DNA from: Lachnospiraceae bacterium
GTDB taxonomy: Bacteria; Bacillota; Clostridia; Lachnospirales; Lachnospiraceae
Assembly: GCA_017432565.1 (NCBI GenBank)
Contig: JAFRIW010000056.1
Coordinates: 1-64,000, forward strand
DNA: 64,000 bases
Direction: 5' to 3'
In this document: in pieces, positions 48,438 through 56,873 of the stretch
Position numbering within the stretch: the first letter of the stretch is position 1
How the letters are laid out: each line of letters starts with the position of its first letter
Position numbers and translations under genes: made by a program
Notes under the pieces: model-generated
Told to the model about the DNA's origin: nothing
The model's input: only the letters and a program-made list of their open reading frames with translations
The model's database searches: none

Positions 48438-48683
48438 GTGTTCCCTCAAGATGATTAAATAATACGAATCTGAACACCTGGAGATAATACCCCCTCACAT
48501 TTTATCACCAGTTTACTGTTTGTAATAGGAACTGTCAGTTCCTATTCATTTTTTTTTATCAGGGTTATGATAAGAATCCACCATTTAAAACGAGCAGAAA
48601 CACCACATGAGTTTTTGCATGTGCAATGGCCCAGAAGTATTAGACATGGAGCAAAGGGCATATTTGCTGAAGGAGGGATACAA

Positions 48684-49193
48684 ATGCAATACACAAGCGC
48701 GACAGCAAACAAACTGCTGAAGAAGATCACAGCAGAAAGAGATGCACTTCTGAAGAGAGAGCAAAAGCTTTCGATCTTTAACTGCAGTGCCGGGGAAGAT
48801 GAAGACAAATTACGGCCCGAATACGATATGGCTGAATACAAAATGAAGATCAGAACGCTTAACAAGCAGATTATGACAATCAAGCACGCCATCAATCTGG
48901 CCAACTGTAACTGCAAGGTACCAAATGCAGATGGATTGACAGTGGATCAGCTGTTGATCGTGCTCCCGATGCTTACGGAAGAAGTACGCAGATACTATGA
49001 TATGGCGCAGCGCCTTCCGCGTGAGAGGGTATATGACAGATACTCCTCAAGTTCATATGTCGATTATGTGCTTACAAATTATGATCCGGATGATGCCAGA
49101 AAGCTGTACGAGGTGGCACGCGACAAATTGACCAGGTATCAGATTGCTCTGGATGAGGCAAATCACCAGATGATTATCGACATTGATCTGTAA
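48684..49193 (+). CDS. DIP1984/DUF6847-like coiled-coil protein
   Basis: 169 residues from the ATG at 48684, which follows GAAGGAGGGATACAA. It has an N-terminal coiled coil (NKLLKKITAERDALLKREQK), a central ADGLTVDQLLIVLPML block and a C-terminal helix ending MIIDIDL. This order recalls the DIP1984 family of small proteins often found on mobile elements, whose function is unknown. The assignment rests on overall pattern, not on a catalytic motif. Confidence 0.5.
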   Translation: MQYTSATANKLLKKITAERDALLKREQKLSIFNCSAGEDEDKLRPEYDMAEYKMKIRTLNKQIMTIKHAINLANCNCKVPNADGLTVDQLLIVLPMLTEEVRRYYDMAQRLPRERVYDRYSSSSYVDYVLTNYDPDDARKLYEVARDKLTRYQIALDEANHQMIIDIDL

Positions 49194-49510
49194 TTATGAA
49201 TTTCCGCGACAGCAGATCCATTAATGCCGAGTCCAGGCTTCTGAGACGTATCTGTATAGTGTTAAAAGCAGTCGTAAACCTGATGTTATTGCATTAGTTG
49301 GATAAGGTATATAGCCAAAGTTAAAGAAACACTTACTGCTGTCAAAAACCGCATGTGATCTTCCAGATTATGTGCAGCCTCCCTGGTTCGGTTTGAAGGA
49401 GGCACTTAAAAACGGTGGAGCAGCGGTTTGCCTCTAAGGCAGATCGTTCGGAAGGATGTCAAAGCAGTACCGGCATCCTTCCGGACATTTCAGAGTGAGG
49501 GCCAGGCTCT
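49194..49510. other. Non-coding interval with a leader hairpin
   Basis: No gene seen. Near its end, CGGAAGGATG (49449-49458) and CATCCTTCCG (49474-49483) form a perfect 10-bp stem with a 15-base loop, 28 bases before the next ATG and without a T-run. It may be a leader structure of the gene at 49,511. Confidence 0.5.
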
Positions 49511-50419
49511 ATGGATAAGACGAACGGGTACATCCTGAAACACTGGTATATCGACAGGAAGCGAAGAGACCTTAAGGATAATCCAAAGGGTTATTCGATT
49601 CTTCACGGGAATGTCTTCGGCAGACCGGGCTGGCCGGATGGAGAACCAATGCATTCTTCTCCGATAGTAAGGTCTAAGATCGAAGAAGACACTCTCATTA
49701 TATACACAGAAAATTCTACTTATCGCTGCCTGTTCGAAGACAGCAATCATGAATACATGGACAAAGCCGCTCTGTCTGAATGGATTGAAGAGCCGGTCGA
49801 TGCTTTTATATCGAGGCTCCAGCGCCATGTTCAAAGGAAACAAAATCACGACAAGGATCTGATGCTGAGCCTTCTTCCCAAAGACCGGCAGAGCAGCAAA
49901 GCCTTTCTTATGAACTTCTCACCTGATGCGGAATACTACTTTGTCTCCATGCTTTTAGTAAAGAACGGTAAAGCATATTATTCCGAAGACTACGATGTGC
50001 ATGTCGGTATGTTTCAGGATTCCATTCTTTTAGGGATTGATGAAATGTACGAAGACCAAATCTGGCATGGCTTTGATTTCAGGTATTTCCCATTTGGAGG
50101 GAACAGACTGGAGTTCTATGTATGGGATAAGGAAAAAGAGCCTGTTTTTGTATATAACTCCGGAAAAGAAGGTATAGAAGTAGATTGCCCATACGGCAAG
50201 TTTATTGTCCTGCCGGGGGAGACAGAAGTTCTTGCCAAATATAACACGCAGGCACGGATAGATGATTCGATAGCCCCTTCGATCGACAAACATAACCAGT
50301 GGGACGCGAAGGTCTATCCGAACGGGATGGTGGGATACGGCACACCGAAGGAACTCAGGAAGACACCGGAGAACTTCATGAACCCTCCGGAAGATCCGGA
50401 CGAGGAAACAGAAGAGTAA
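49511..50419 (+). CDS. Hypothetical protein upstream of the dead-TnsB/ClpX-like operon
   Basis: 302 residues, no recognised family. It is soluble with predicted mainly beta content, and the strings GYILKHWYIDRKRRDLKDNP and GRPGWPDGEPMHSSPI look conserved-type. The acidic C-terminal tail ends PPEDPDEETEE. The ATG follows GAGGGCCAGGCTCT. The next gene begins after the leader at 50,502. Codon use is like that of the tns genes, unlike the AT-rich cargo to the left, so it probably belongs to the transposition module. Confidence 0.55.
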   Translation: MDKTNGYILKHWYIDRKRRDLKDNPKGYSILHGNVFGRPGWPDGEPMHSSPIVRSKIEEDTLIIYTENSTYRCLFEDSNHEYMDKAALSEWIEEPVDAFISRLQRHVQRKQNHDKDLMLSLLPKDRQSSKAFLMNFSPDAEYYFVSMLLVKNGKAYYSEDYDVHVGMFQDSILLGIDEMYEDQIWHGFDFRYFPFGGNRLEFYVWDKEKEPVFVYNSGKEGIEVDCPYGKFIVLPGETEVLAKYNTQARIDDSIAPSIDKHNQWDAKVYPNGMVGYGTPKELRKTPENFMNPPEDPDEETEE

Positions 50420-50501
50420 CATCCATCAGTTTATATGCTAAAGCGCAGCTTGGGGGAATAACAGCTATGATGCATATATCGGGGAAAGCAAAAACACTTT
50501 A

Positions 50502-50613
50502 ATACAGGTAATCCGGTTCAGATGAATGGACCGGATCCAATTTCATATGGGAAGCACCCGGGAAGAATCTCCGGGGGCTTCTTTTTCATCTATGAAGAAA
50601 GGAGAGAACGGAC
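50502..50613 (+). promoter_or_regulatory. Two-hairpin leader, copy A (before the short TnsB-like gene)
   Basis: Hairpin 1 is ATCCGGTTCA / TGGACCGGAT with one G-T pair (50511-50536, 6-base loop). Hairpin 2 is GAAGCACCCGG / CCGGGGGCTTC (50551-50580) followed by a T-run, like an intrinsic terminator, 19 bases before the AAAGGAG ribosome site. Much of the sequence is shared with 52308-52421. Confidence 0.75.
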
Positions 50614-51207
50614 ATGAAAAAGAACTGGAGAATAACACTTTTGGAGTATCAGCGTGGAAGAGGACGGAATTATATGTCACCGCTGAGAACAAGCCACGGA
50701 AAGTCAAAAATGACAGACCATGTGTTCCAGATCGATAAGACCGAGCTCGATTTGTACGTAGTCTCGGAAGAAAATCCTTCGGACGTTTTGGGAAAACCCG
50801 TTATATATGCCGTGACAGATGTGAGGTCCGGCAAGGTCATAGCCGTAAAGGCGGATATTAAGAATAAGTCATTCGGCGAATTCCGCGATCTTTTCATGAC
50901 GATTCTTGAGCCTCATAGTACACAGGCAGCCATCAGATATGTACGTGGCTTGAAATATGAATCCATTGCACTTGAAGCCGCCTGCAAAGAACTTGGGTTA
51001 CAGGTTACATACGTCAAAGAAGTAAGAAGAAGTATGAAAGAACTGGCTCAGGCTTGCCAACACAGTATCGGACAGCGTCTTGTATCAAATGAGGAATATA
51101 TGAACAGGACTTCCCTTACCTTAACGGATGTTGCAGATATTCTGACTGAGGCAGCGAATCATTACAACGAGAAGTCCAAAGCGGGGAGAATAAAGCAACA
51201 GGCATAA
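50614..51207 (+). CDS. Short TnsB paralogue with a disrupted DDE triad
   Basis: 197 residues that align with the RNase H-like core of the TnsB at 53179: QIDKTELDLYVVSEENPSDV against ELDEVELDCQIVSENSPSAL, then GKPVIYAVTD, EPHS and LEAACKELG. The first catalytic Asp is kept (D41). The second position, Asp in CDHGSEYES of TnsB, is V110 in VRGLKYES. The Glu of KGLVEACHHS is Q146 in KELAQACQHS. About 19 residues before the second Asp are deleted, and the N-terminal DNA-binding and C-terminal TnsC-contact regions are absent. It cannot be an active transposase. The frame is intact with a good ribosome site, so it is probably a maintained regulatory or structural protein. Confidence 0.85.
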   Translation: MKKNWRITLLEYQRGRGRNYMSPLRTSHGKSKMTDHVFQIDKTELDLYVVSEENPSDVLGKPVIYAVTDVRSGKVIAVKADIKNKSFGEFRDLFMTILEPHSTQAAIRYVRGLKYESIALEAACKELGLQVTYVKEVRRSMKELAQACQHSIGQRLVSNEEYMNRTSLTLTDVADILTEAANHYNEKSKAGRIKQQA

Positions 51208-51225
51208 AAGCTGCAGGAGAACCAT

Positions 51226-52233
51226 ATGATGAATAAGCCGGTAAAAACAATGGTAGTAATACCGGACAAAGCGGATGTACAGGCATCACTTGAAATCCTG
51301 AAAGCCGGACATGATAGATATTTTTTGTCTTCTGAGATGTCGGATGATGAACTGCTTTCCATGTCCCCCAAAGACTGGTACCGCGTGCTTGATCAGAATG
51401 TATACGGACAGGATGAAGCCAAAAGGAAAGCGTCTCTCATCATGTGGAAGCATCTTCACGGGATACGAAGCACCTCGCTGTTTATCGGCCTATCCGGCTG
51501 CGGAAAGACTGAAATATGGCGGGTTATTAAAAATATCTATACTCCGATCATAATCGCAGATGCCGGAACCATTACAAATGACGGGTGGAGCGGGAGACAA
51601 AAGTATTACAGCGCTTTAAAGGAGATCAGTTTCAGCAGAATCCCAGCCAAATGGTGGATTGTCGTATATGACGAGTTTGATAAATGCGTGCAGCCAAGGT
51701 ACTCGGCAAGCAGAGAGAACGTGTCCTATTCAATTCAGGCGGAGATGCTAAAGGTAATCGAAGGAACAGAGATAAATGTGGCGAAGGCAGATTACGATCC
51801 GGAAATCATCGACACTTCGAAAATATCGTTCGTGTTTCTGGGAGCATTCATATCACTTCTGAAAGAAGAGGATACATCATACGGGTTTAATCCCTGCAGG
51901 CAGCAGGCTAAAGACAGAACGATAACAATAGAGGATGTTATCACGTTTGGCCTTCGTCCCGAACTGGCAGGCAGGATTGAGAGTATATGTCAGATGAATG
52001 AACTCTCAGAAGAAGATCTGTATGCCATATGCCTGAATCCGTACTACGGACCGGCGGCGAAGCTCAGCCGTCTGTATTCAAGGATAATAACGATGACAAA
52101 AGCAACTGCACGGCGTATATCTCATGAGGCGGCAAGGTCGGGACTGGGTGCAAGATACCTGTTTTCACTGGCATCGAACATGACGGACGACATCATTTTT
52201 GAAGATCCGGATATAAAAAAGATCATTCTCTAA
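51226..52233 (+). CDS. ClpX-like AAA+ unfoldase lacking the zinc-binding domain
   Basis: 335 residues aligned with ClpX throughout the AAA+ part: YGQDEAKRKASLIMWKHLHG, Walker A GLSGCGKT (88-95), GWSG at 120-123 in place of the GYVG pore loop, Walker B VVYDE (to 150) and DK, EMLKVIEGT, FVFLGAF, FGLRPELAGRIES (box VII) and sensor-2 GLGARYL. Residues 1-50 are not the Cys4 zinc domain of ClpX. Where ClpX has the IGF loop that docks on ClpP, this protein has YGF (SYGFNP). ClpX unfolds and disassembles proteins, including MuA in Mu transpososomes. It lies 18 bases after the short TnsB paralogue, in the same operon. Confidence 0.85.
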   Translation: MMNKPVKTMVVIPDKADVQASLEILKAGHDRYFLSSEMSDDELLSMSPKDWYRVLDQNVYGQDEAKRKASLIMWKHLHGIRSTSLFIGLSGCGKTEIWRVIKNIYTPIIIADAGTITNDGWSGRQKYYSALKEISFSRIPAKWWIVVYDEFDKCVQPRYSASRENVSYSIQAEMLKVIEGTEINVAKADYDPEIIDTSKISFVFLGAFISLLKEEDTSYGFNPCRQQAKDRTITIEDVITFGLRPELAGRIESICQMNELSEEDLYAICLNPYYGPAAKLSRLYSRIITMTKATARRISHEAARSGLGARYLFSLASNMTDDIIFEDPDIKKIIL

Positions 52234-52307
52234 AGAGACAGCACACAGAAACATCAGCGGAGAAGACAGATGAAAGAAATACTGCGGGCAACTCATATTA
52301 AATATCA

Positions 52308-52421
52308 ATACATGTAATCCGGTTCATCTTAGAATGGACCGGATCCAACTTAATGCAGGAAGCACCTGGGGATTCTCTCCAGGTGCTTCTTTCTCATCTA
52401 TGGGGAAGGGGGGAAGCAACT
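52308..52421 (+). promoter_or_regulatory. Two-hairpin leader, copy B (before tnsA)
   Basis: Hairpin 1 is ATCCGGTTCAT / ATGGACCGGAT with one T-G pair (52317-52344, 6-base loop). Hairpin 2 is a perfect 11-bp stem GAAGCACCTGG / CCAGGTGCTTC (52359-52389) followed by TTTCTC. Relative to copy A, a C-G pair has become T-A and an A-G mismatch has become A-T, so pairing is preserved. It also could terminate transcripts from the ClpX-like gene. Confidence 0.75.
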
Positions 52422-53195
52422 ATGAGCAAAGAAAACGACCGGATTATACGCCTGATGAAGAGGCGGAAAAGGCAGGTCCTTGAAGGAAGAGGGACAGGCG
52501 GCGGACCTGACTATGTACCGCTTCTGAAGGCCAACGAAGCAAGATCGATCGGTACGGCATGTATGATACAGGACCCCATAGCTTCACGGACTGTACATGT
52601 TATGTCGACTGTGGAAAAGGAGCTTTTCTATCTGCTCAGGTGGAATCAGGAGGTAGAGGATATACGGGAGCAGTATCTGATGGATATGGATAAAGTGAGC
52701 ATAATAGCTGAAAAGTACGGGCTGGGTCCGGTCAATAAACGCCTGCCATACACACTTGATTTCCTTGTGACATACCGTGACAAGTCCAGACCGGCGACGG
52801 CTTATTCAGTAAAGGCATCAGAAAAGGTTTTTCGGAAGAACAGCCGTGAGTACAGGGGAAACGAGAAGAAATACAGGAAAATAATGAATCGGATCACGCT
52901 TGAGAAGATCTATTGGGAAGAAGAGGGATGTGAATACAAAGTAATCGTGTCTGAGGACATAAACCATATCCTTGCTTCAAACATAGAACTGGTCATGAAC
53001 TATTACGACAGGCGCCGGGTGATAAACACTACACATAAGCTTATCTACCTGATAGCCCACAGATATGTAGACGTACCTTTGGATAAAGAGCGACTGAAAC
53101 CGAACCGGCTAATATGTGATTTTCCCTATTGTGTGGATCAGTTATACGAAGCGGCGACAGCAGAGGAGGATCAACTGTATGGGATGCATTATTGA
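52422..53195 (+). CDS. tnsA: TnsA-like 5'-strand endonuclease of a Tn7-like transposon
   Basis: 257 residues from the ATG at 52422 after GAAGGGGGGAAGCAACT. The restriction-enzyme-like core has VEKELFYLLRWNQEVEDIRE with E65, LPYTLDFLVTYRD with D113, and TAYSVKASE with K131. These positions and spacings parallel E63, D114, Q130 and K132 of Tn7 TnsA; the Gln is Ser129 here. TnsA cuts the 5' ends so that, with TnsB, the element leaves by cut-and-paste. The C-terminal half should contact TnsB and TnsC. It overlaps tnsB by 17 bases. Confidence 0.85.
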   Translation: MSKENDRIIRLMKRRKRQVLEGRGTGGGPDYVPLLKANEARSIGTACMIQDPIASRTVHVMSTVEKELFYLLRWNQEVEDIREQYLMDMDKVSIIAEKYGLGPVNKRLPYTLDFLVTYRDKSRPATAYSVKASEKVFRKNSREYRGNEKKYRKIMNRITLEKIYWEEEGCEYKVIVSEDINHILASNIELVMNYYDRRRVINTTHKLIYLIAHRYVDVPLDKERLKPNRLICDFPYCVDQLYEAATAEEDQLYGMHY

Positions 53196-55311
53196 CCAAA
53201 GCGCGGCAGCAGCAGACATCAGAAAAGGGGCAGTACTGCAGTCAGGCACTTATAAAAGCAGGGTGTTCTATTGTGACATTGAATGGGTTTTCATGATAGA
53301 TCTTTCAACCAACCGTATCGAGAGAACAGGCACATCAGAACTGTTTGAGCGGTTGGATTCAGGAGAATGGGCGGTAATAGAGGGCGAAATATCTTCAAGA
53401 CCGTATAGTCTGACACAGGAAGAACAGGAAATAGTTATCAGACGGGAACTCTGTATCCAGGATATGCTGCAGAAAACTTATCCATACTGGGACCGGCTGT
53501 TTGTTCCGGGAAAATCCAAACCGGCCATAGATGAAGCGGTAAGCAGACTGGGGATATCCAGAAGGCAGACGGGCAGGCTCATTATCAGATACTTCCTCTC
53601 TGCCTGTGACCGCACCTCACTGCTTGATCAGAGGAAATGGAACAGTCGTACCAGAAGAGCTGCTGCATATGCCAAAGCTAAGGAAATCGCCCCGGAGTCA
53701 CTGAAAGATGTGGAATATGCGCTCCGTATTTTCAAGGCGACCAAAAGCGTCCAGAAGGCCTATGACGAAATGATAAAGAAGTACTATTACCGGTATGTTT
53801 CGGACGAGAACGGAAACTCCGTAAAAAGGATCATCGATGAGGCACCGAGTTATTCCCGGGTCTACAGGTACTTAGGCGAAAACCTTGGCGGACTGAGCAT
53901 AAATGACTATCGGAAAGGAGAAAGAGACTACTACAACAACAGGCGGCCTTTGCCCGGTAATGCCCAATATGGCATCCCAACCATCGGCAGCACATTTGAG
54001 CTTGATGAGGTAGAGCTGGACTGCCAGATCGTCTCTGAAAACAGTCCATCCGCGCTCATAGGAAAACCGGTTGTATATGCCGCGGTTGATACCAAGTCTG
54101 ATATCGTCATGGCAGTCAAAGTAGGACTTAAGAACAATTCGTACAGCGGATTCTGCGACCTTCTCATGACACTTCTTGAACCTCACAGCGTCCAGGCAAA
54201 GACTGTCGGAGCGATGTGTGATGATAATTTATATCCGTCTCTTGTTTTGCCTGCGAACATCAGGTGCGACCATGGCTCGGAGTATGAAAGCAAAGCCCTT
54301 GAAGCCGCGTGCAAAGAACTTGGTATTCAGGTCTCTTTCGTCAGAGTGGCGACAGGCAGTATGAAAGGACTGGTAGAGGCGTGTCATCACAGTATTCAGC
54401 AGCACCTCAGACACCAGCTATCAGATGCAGGCTTCATTAACAAAATACCCGGGGGTAATTCTGAACCGAAAATATATGATGATGCCCGCAAGAAAGCATG
54501 CCTTACCCTGTCGGATATTACAAAGATCTTTATAGAGGAGGTCTGCTTTTACAACACCGAGCCGCGGGACACTTATGAGCCTGACAAGGAAATGCTTGAA
54601 GCAGGGCTGGTCCTGACCCCTGTGAATATATGGAACTTTGAAAAGAGCCGTTCTCTTGATCCGACCAACATTACGGATGTCAACAGGAGAAGCTGCCTGT
54701 TTGCCCTGATGTGCCGTTCCGGGGATAAAAGGAGATTCACCATATCAAGGAAAGGAATATGTTACAGCGGACATTCGCTGAAATACTTCAGTGACGAGGA
54801 CTGGTTCCTGGATATGCTATCGGCTGACGACAAAAATACTGCGGAAGTCCGGTACATGGATAATACAGTCTCGGCAGTATGGGTGCGCTATCGAAACGAG
54901 ATTCACAAGGTCGGTCTCTCAGAAAAGCGTGAACAGAACCTTACACTTGCTGATATGAACTGGGAGGATTATGACAACCTGTACAAGGAACTGATGCAGA
55001 AGACCAAAGAGGAAAAAAAGATAGTCAAGGGGGCACAGTATGAGCTTGAAGACAGAAACGCACAGACTGTCAGGTACGCCAAAAGTGTTCAAATCGGAGC
55101 CAATGAGACCGAGGGTGTAAGGGCCGCCAGAGCTGAAGAAAGAAGGCGCATTGATCAGGATCCCAATGAAACCCGGAACAGGATGGCTGACCCGGAAAGA
55201 CCCCGTTTTACAGATACGCCGCACGAGCCTACCGAGGAAGAACTGCTTATTGCCGAGATTATGGAAATGACTTCGGATGACGAAGCACTGTATGGTTACG
55301 GACAGGTATAG
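53179..55311 (+). CDS. tnsB: TnsB-like DDE transposase of a Tn7-like transposon
   Basis: 710 residues from the ATG at 53179, which follows AGAGGAGGATCAACTGT inside tnsA. N-terminal HTH domains (YSLTQEEQEIVIRRELCIQD; SRLGISRRQTGRLIIRYF) precede the RNase H-like core with D276 (ELDEVELD), D364 (RCDHGSEYES) and E400 (KGLVEACHHS). The D-87-D-35-E spacing is very close to that of Tn7 TnsB (D273, D361, E396). A mu-type beta-barrel and a long charged C-terminal tail follow, of the kind that contacts TnsC. It joins the 3' transposon ends to target DNA. Confidence 0.93.
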   Translation: MGCIIDQSAAAADIRKGAVLQSGTYKSRVFYCDIEWVFMIDLSTNRIERTGTSELFERLDSGEWAVIEGEISSRPYSLTQEEQEIVIRRELCIQDMLQKTYPYWDRLFVPGKSKPAIDEAVSRLGISRRQTGRLIIRYFLSACDRTSLLDQRKWNSRTRRAAAYAKAKEIAPESLKDVEYALRIFKATKSVQKAYDEMIKKYYYRYVSDENGNSVKRIIDEAPSYSRVYRYLGENLGGLSINDYRKGERDYYNNRRPLPGNAQYGIPTIGSTFELDEVELDCQIVSENSPSALIGKPVVYAAVDTKSDIVMAVKVGLKNNSYSGFCDLLMTLLEPHSVQAKTVGAMCDDNLYPSLVLPANIRCDHGSEYESKALEAACKELGIQVSFVRVATGSMKGLVEACHHSIQQHLRHQLSDAGFINKIPGGNSEPKIYDDARKKACLTLSDITKIFIEEVCFYNTEPRDTYEPDKEMLEAGLVLTPVNIWNFEKSRSLDPTNITDVNRRSCLFALMCRSGDKRRFTISRKGICYSGHSLKYFSDEDWFLDMLSADDKNTAEVRYMDNTVSAVWVRYRNEIHKVGLSEKREQNLTLADMNWEDYDNLYKELMQKTKEEKKIVKGAQYELEDRNAQTVRYAKSVQIGANETEGVRAARAEERRRIDQDPNETRNRMADPERPRFTDTPHEPTEEELLIAEIMEMTSDDEALYGYGQV

Positions 55312-55323
55312 GGGAGGTAAGAA

Positions 55324-56853
55324 ATGGATAAGATCAATTTTGAATTACAGTTCAGGGAGCTTAAAGAGCACGAAAACCTTTATGATCTGGCGGAGATTTC
55401 TTCCAGGTCGATTATCCCGGCTGAGTACATCAGAAGAAGCGGGTATGAAGACAACCCGGATGTATGCGCCATACCGAAATGTCCCGAAGCGCAGGACTTA
55501 TGGAAGATGAACACAATTCCGCTGCCGGGCTATGACAGTGAGAAAGCAAGAAACATGTCGAAGGGCGAGGCCCTGGAGCAGATATATGATATAAGGCATG
55601 TTACCTGCCCGCTCGGACTGCATCTGGAGCTGTCGACCGTTATCAACCGCATGCTTCTGGAGTCATACAAGGGAAGGGAGACGAGACTGTCCCAAATGGA
55701 GGCGGATGACGGCACACCTTTCTCAAAAGGCAAACAGATCCTGTCGATGAGGAAAAAAGAAGGGGCAAGACCGGACGGCTGGCTTATGACCGGCGCTACC
55801 GGATGCGGGAAATCCGTTGCACTATCCTTATGCAGCGCGATCTATCCGGAAGCGATCCTCCATACATTTGAGGATTATCAGTACGTGCAGATACCGATCA
55901 TACGGGTGACGGCGCTGATGGGAAGCCTGTCGGATATTTACAGGTCTTTCGGCACCAGGATCGACGAAATACTTGACTGCGGGTCATACCATGAATCACT
56001 TGTCCGCTCAGCCAGCCTTACAAAAGCCGCAGGATATGTAAAGAGCTGGATCAAAAGGTACCACATCGGAATGATGATTATCGACGAGGTACAGTTCATA
56101 CACTTCGGAAGCGGCAAAACCAGCTTTGAAAACATCGTCGGGATTACCGAAGAAACGGGAATGTCGTTCGGCCTCATCGGGAATCCGGAAGTCTTATCCG
56201 GCATATCGACACTCCCGAGAATACAGAGCAGGGTGGTGAACGGATGCATCAACGCCAACGCGGCATCTAAAGAAGACCGCAGGTTCTTCATGATTGCAGC
56301 CAGGTATCTGTGGAAATACCAGTGGTGCAGGCGCAGTTTCCCCATGACGGATGAAGTCATGAAAGCTCTATTGTTTGAGTCGGCTTATAACATAGCGATT
56401 CTGAAAGCCCTGATTGCGGCAGTGCAGGTGGAACTGGTTAATAAACCGGACAGCGAGTACAGCGAGGATCTCGTGCATGAAACGGCAGGCGAGGAATTCA
56501 GAGTGCTCAGGGAACTCGTACTGGACGGCTCAGTGGAGAATGACAGGATATTTGCCGAGAAGCTGGACCAGAGATACAAGGATATAAAGGACAGCGCGGG
56601 AAATGAGATCGGTGCCGTGAAGGCAAACATTCTTGACCAGATAGAAAAGAATGAGCGGGATCAGGTAATTCAGCAGAAAAAGGAAGAGGCCAGACGTGCA
56701 CTCATGACACTCTATGACGGGATCTATTCGGAGTCTGAAATCAGCAGGGCAATCACCAATGCGATGTATAAGGACACCTGGCTTTCCGAATCATCATCAG
56801 GCGATATCGCACGTTCTGCAAAGGCATTTCTGGATAAAAACAGGAAGAAATAA
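55324..56853 (+). CDS. tnsC: TnsC-like AAA+ regulator of Tn7-like transposition
   Basis: 509 residues. Walker A TGATGCGKSVAL is at about 156-167 and Walker B IGMMIIDEVQF ends with D254/E255. GLIGNPEVLSGI is a sensor-1-type segment, and a Pro/acid-poor helical C-terminus follows. TnsC forms ATP-dependent rings or filaments on target DNA, linking the TniQ selector to TnsA/TnsB and mediating target immunity. It starts 12 bases after tnsB with GGGGAGG before the ATG. The TnsC name is based on synteny and the AAA+ core. Confidence 0.9.
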   Translation: MDKINFELQFRELKEHENLYDLAEISSRSIIPAEYIRRSGYEDNPDVCAIPKCPEAQDLWKMNTIPLPGYDSEKARNMSKGEALEQIYDIRHVTCPLGLHLELSTVINRMLLESYKGRETRLSQMEADDGTPFSKGKQILSMRKKEGARPDGWLMTGATGCGKSVALSLCSAIYPEAILHTFEDYQYVQIPIIRVTALMGSLSDIYRSFGTRIDEILDCGSYHESLVRSASLTKAAGYVKSWIKRYHIGMMIIDEVQFIHFGSGKTSFENIVGITEETGMSFGLIGNPEVLSGISTLPRIQSRVVNGCINANAASKEDRRFFMIAARYLWKYQWCRRSFPMTDEVMKALLFESAYNIAILKALIAAVQVELVNKPDSEYSEDLVHETAGEEFRVLRELVLDGSVENDRIFAEKLDQRYKDIKDSAGNEIGAVKANILDQIEKNERDQVIQQKKEEARRALMTLYDGIYSESEISRAITNAMYKDTWLSESSSGDIARSAKAFLDKNRKK

Positions 56854-56873
56854 GAAAGAGGTCTGATCCGTAT

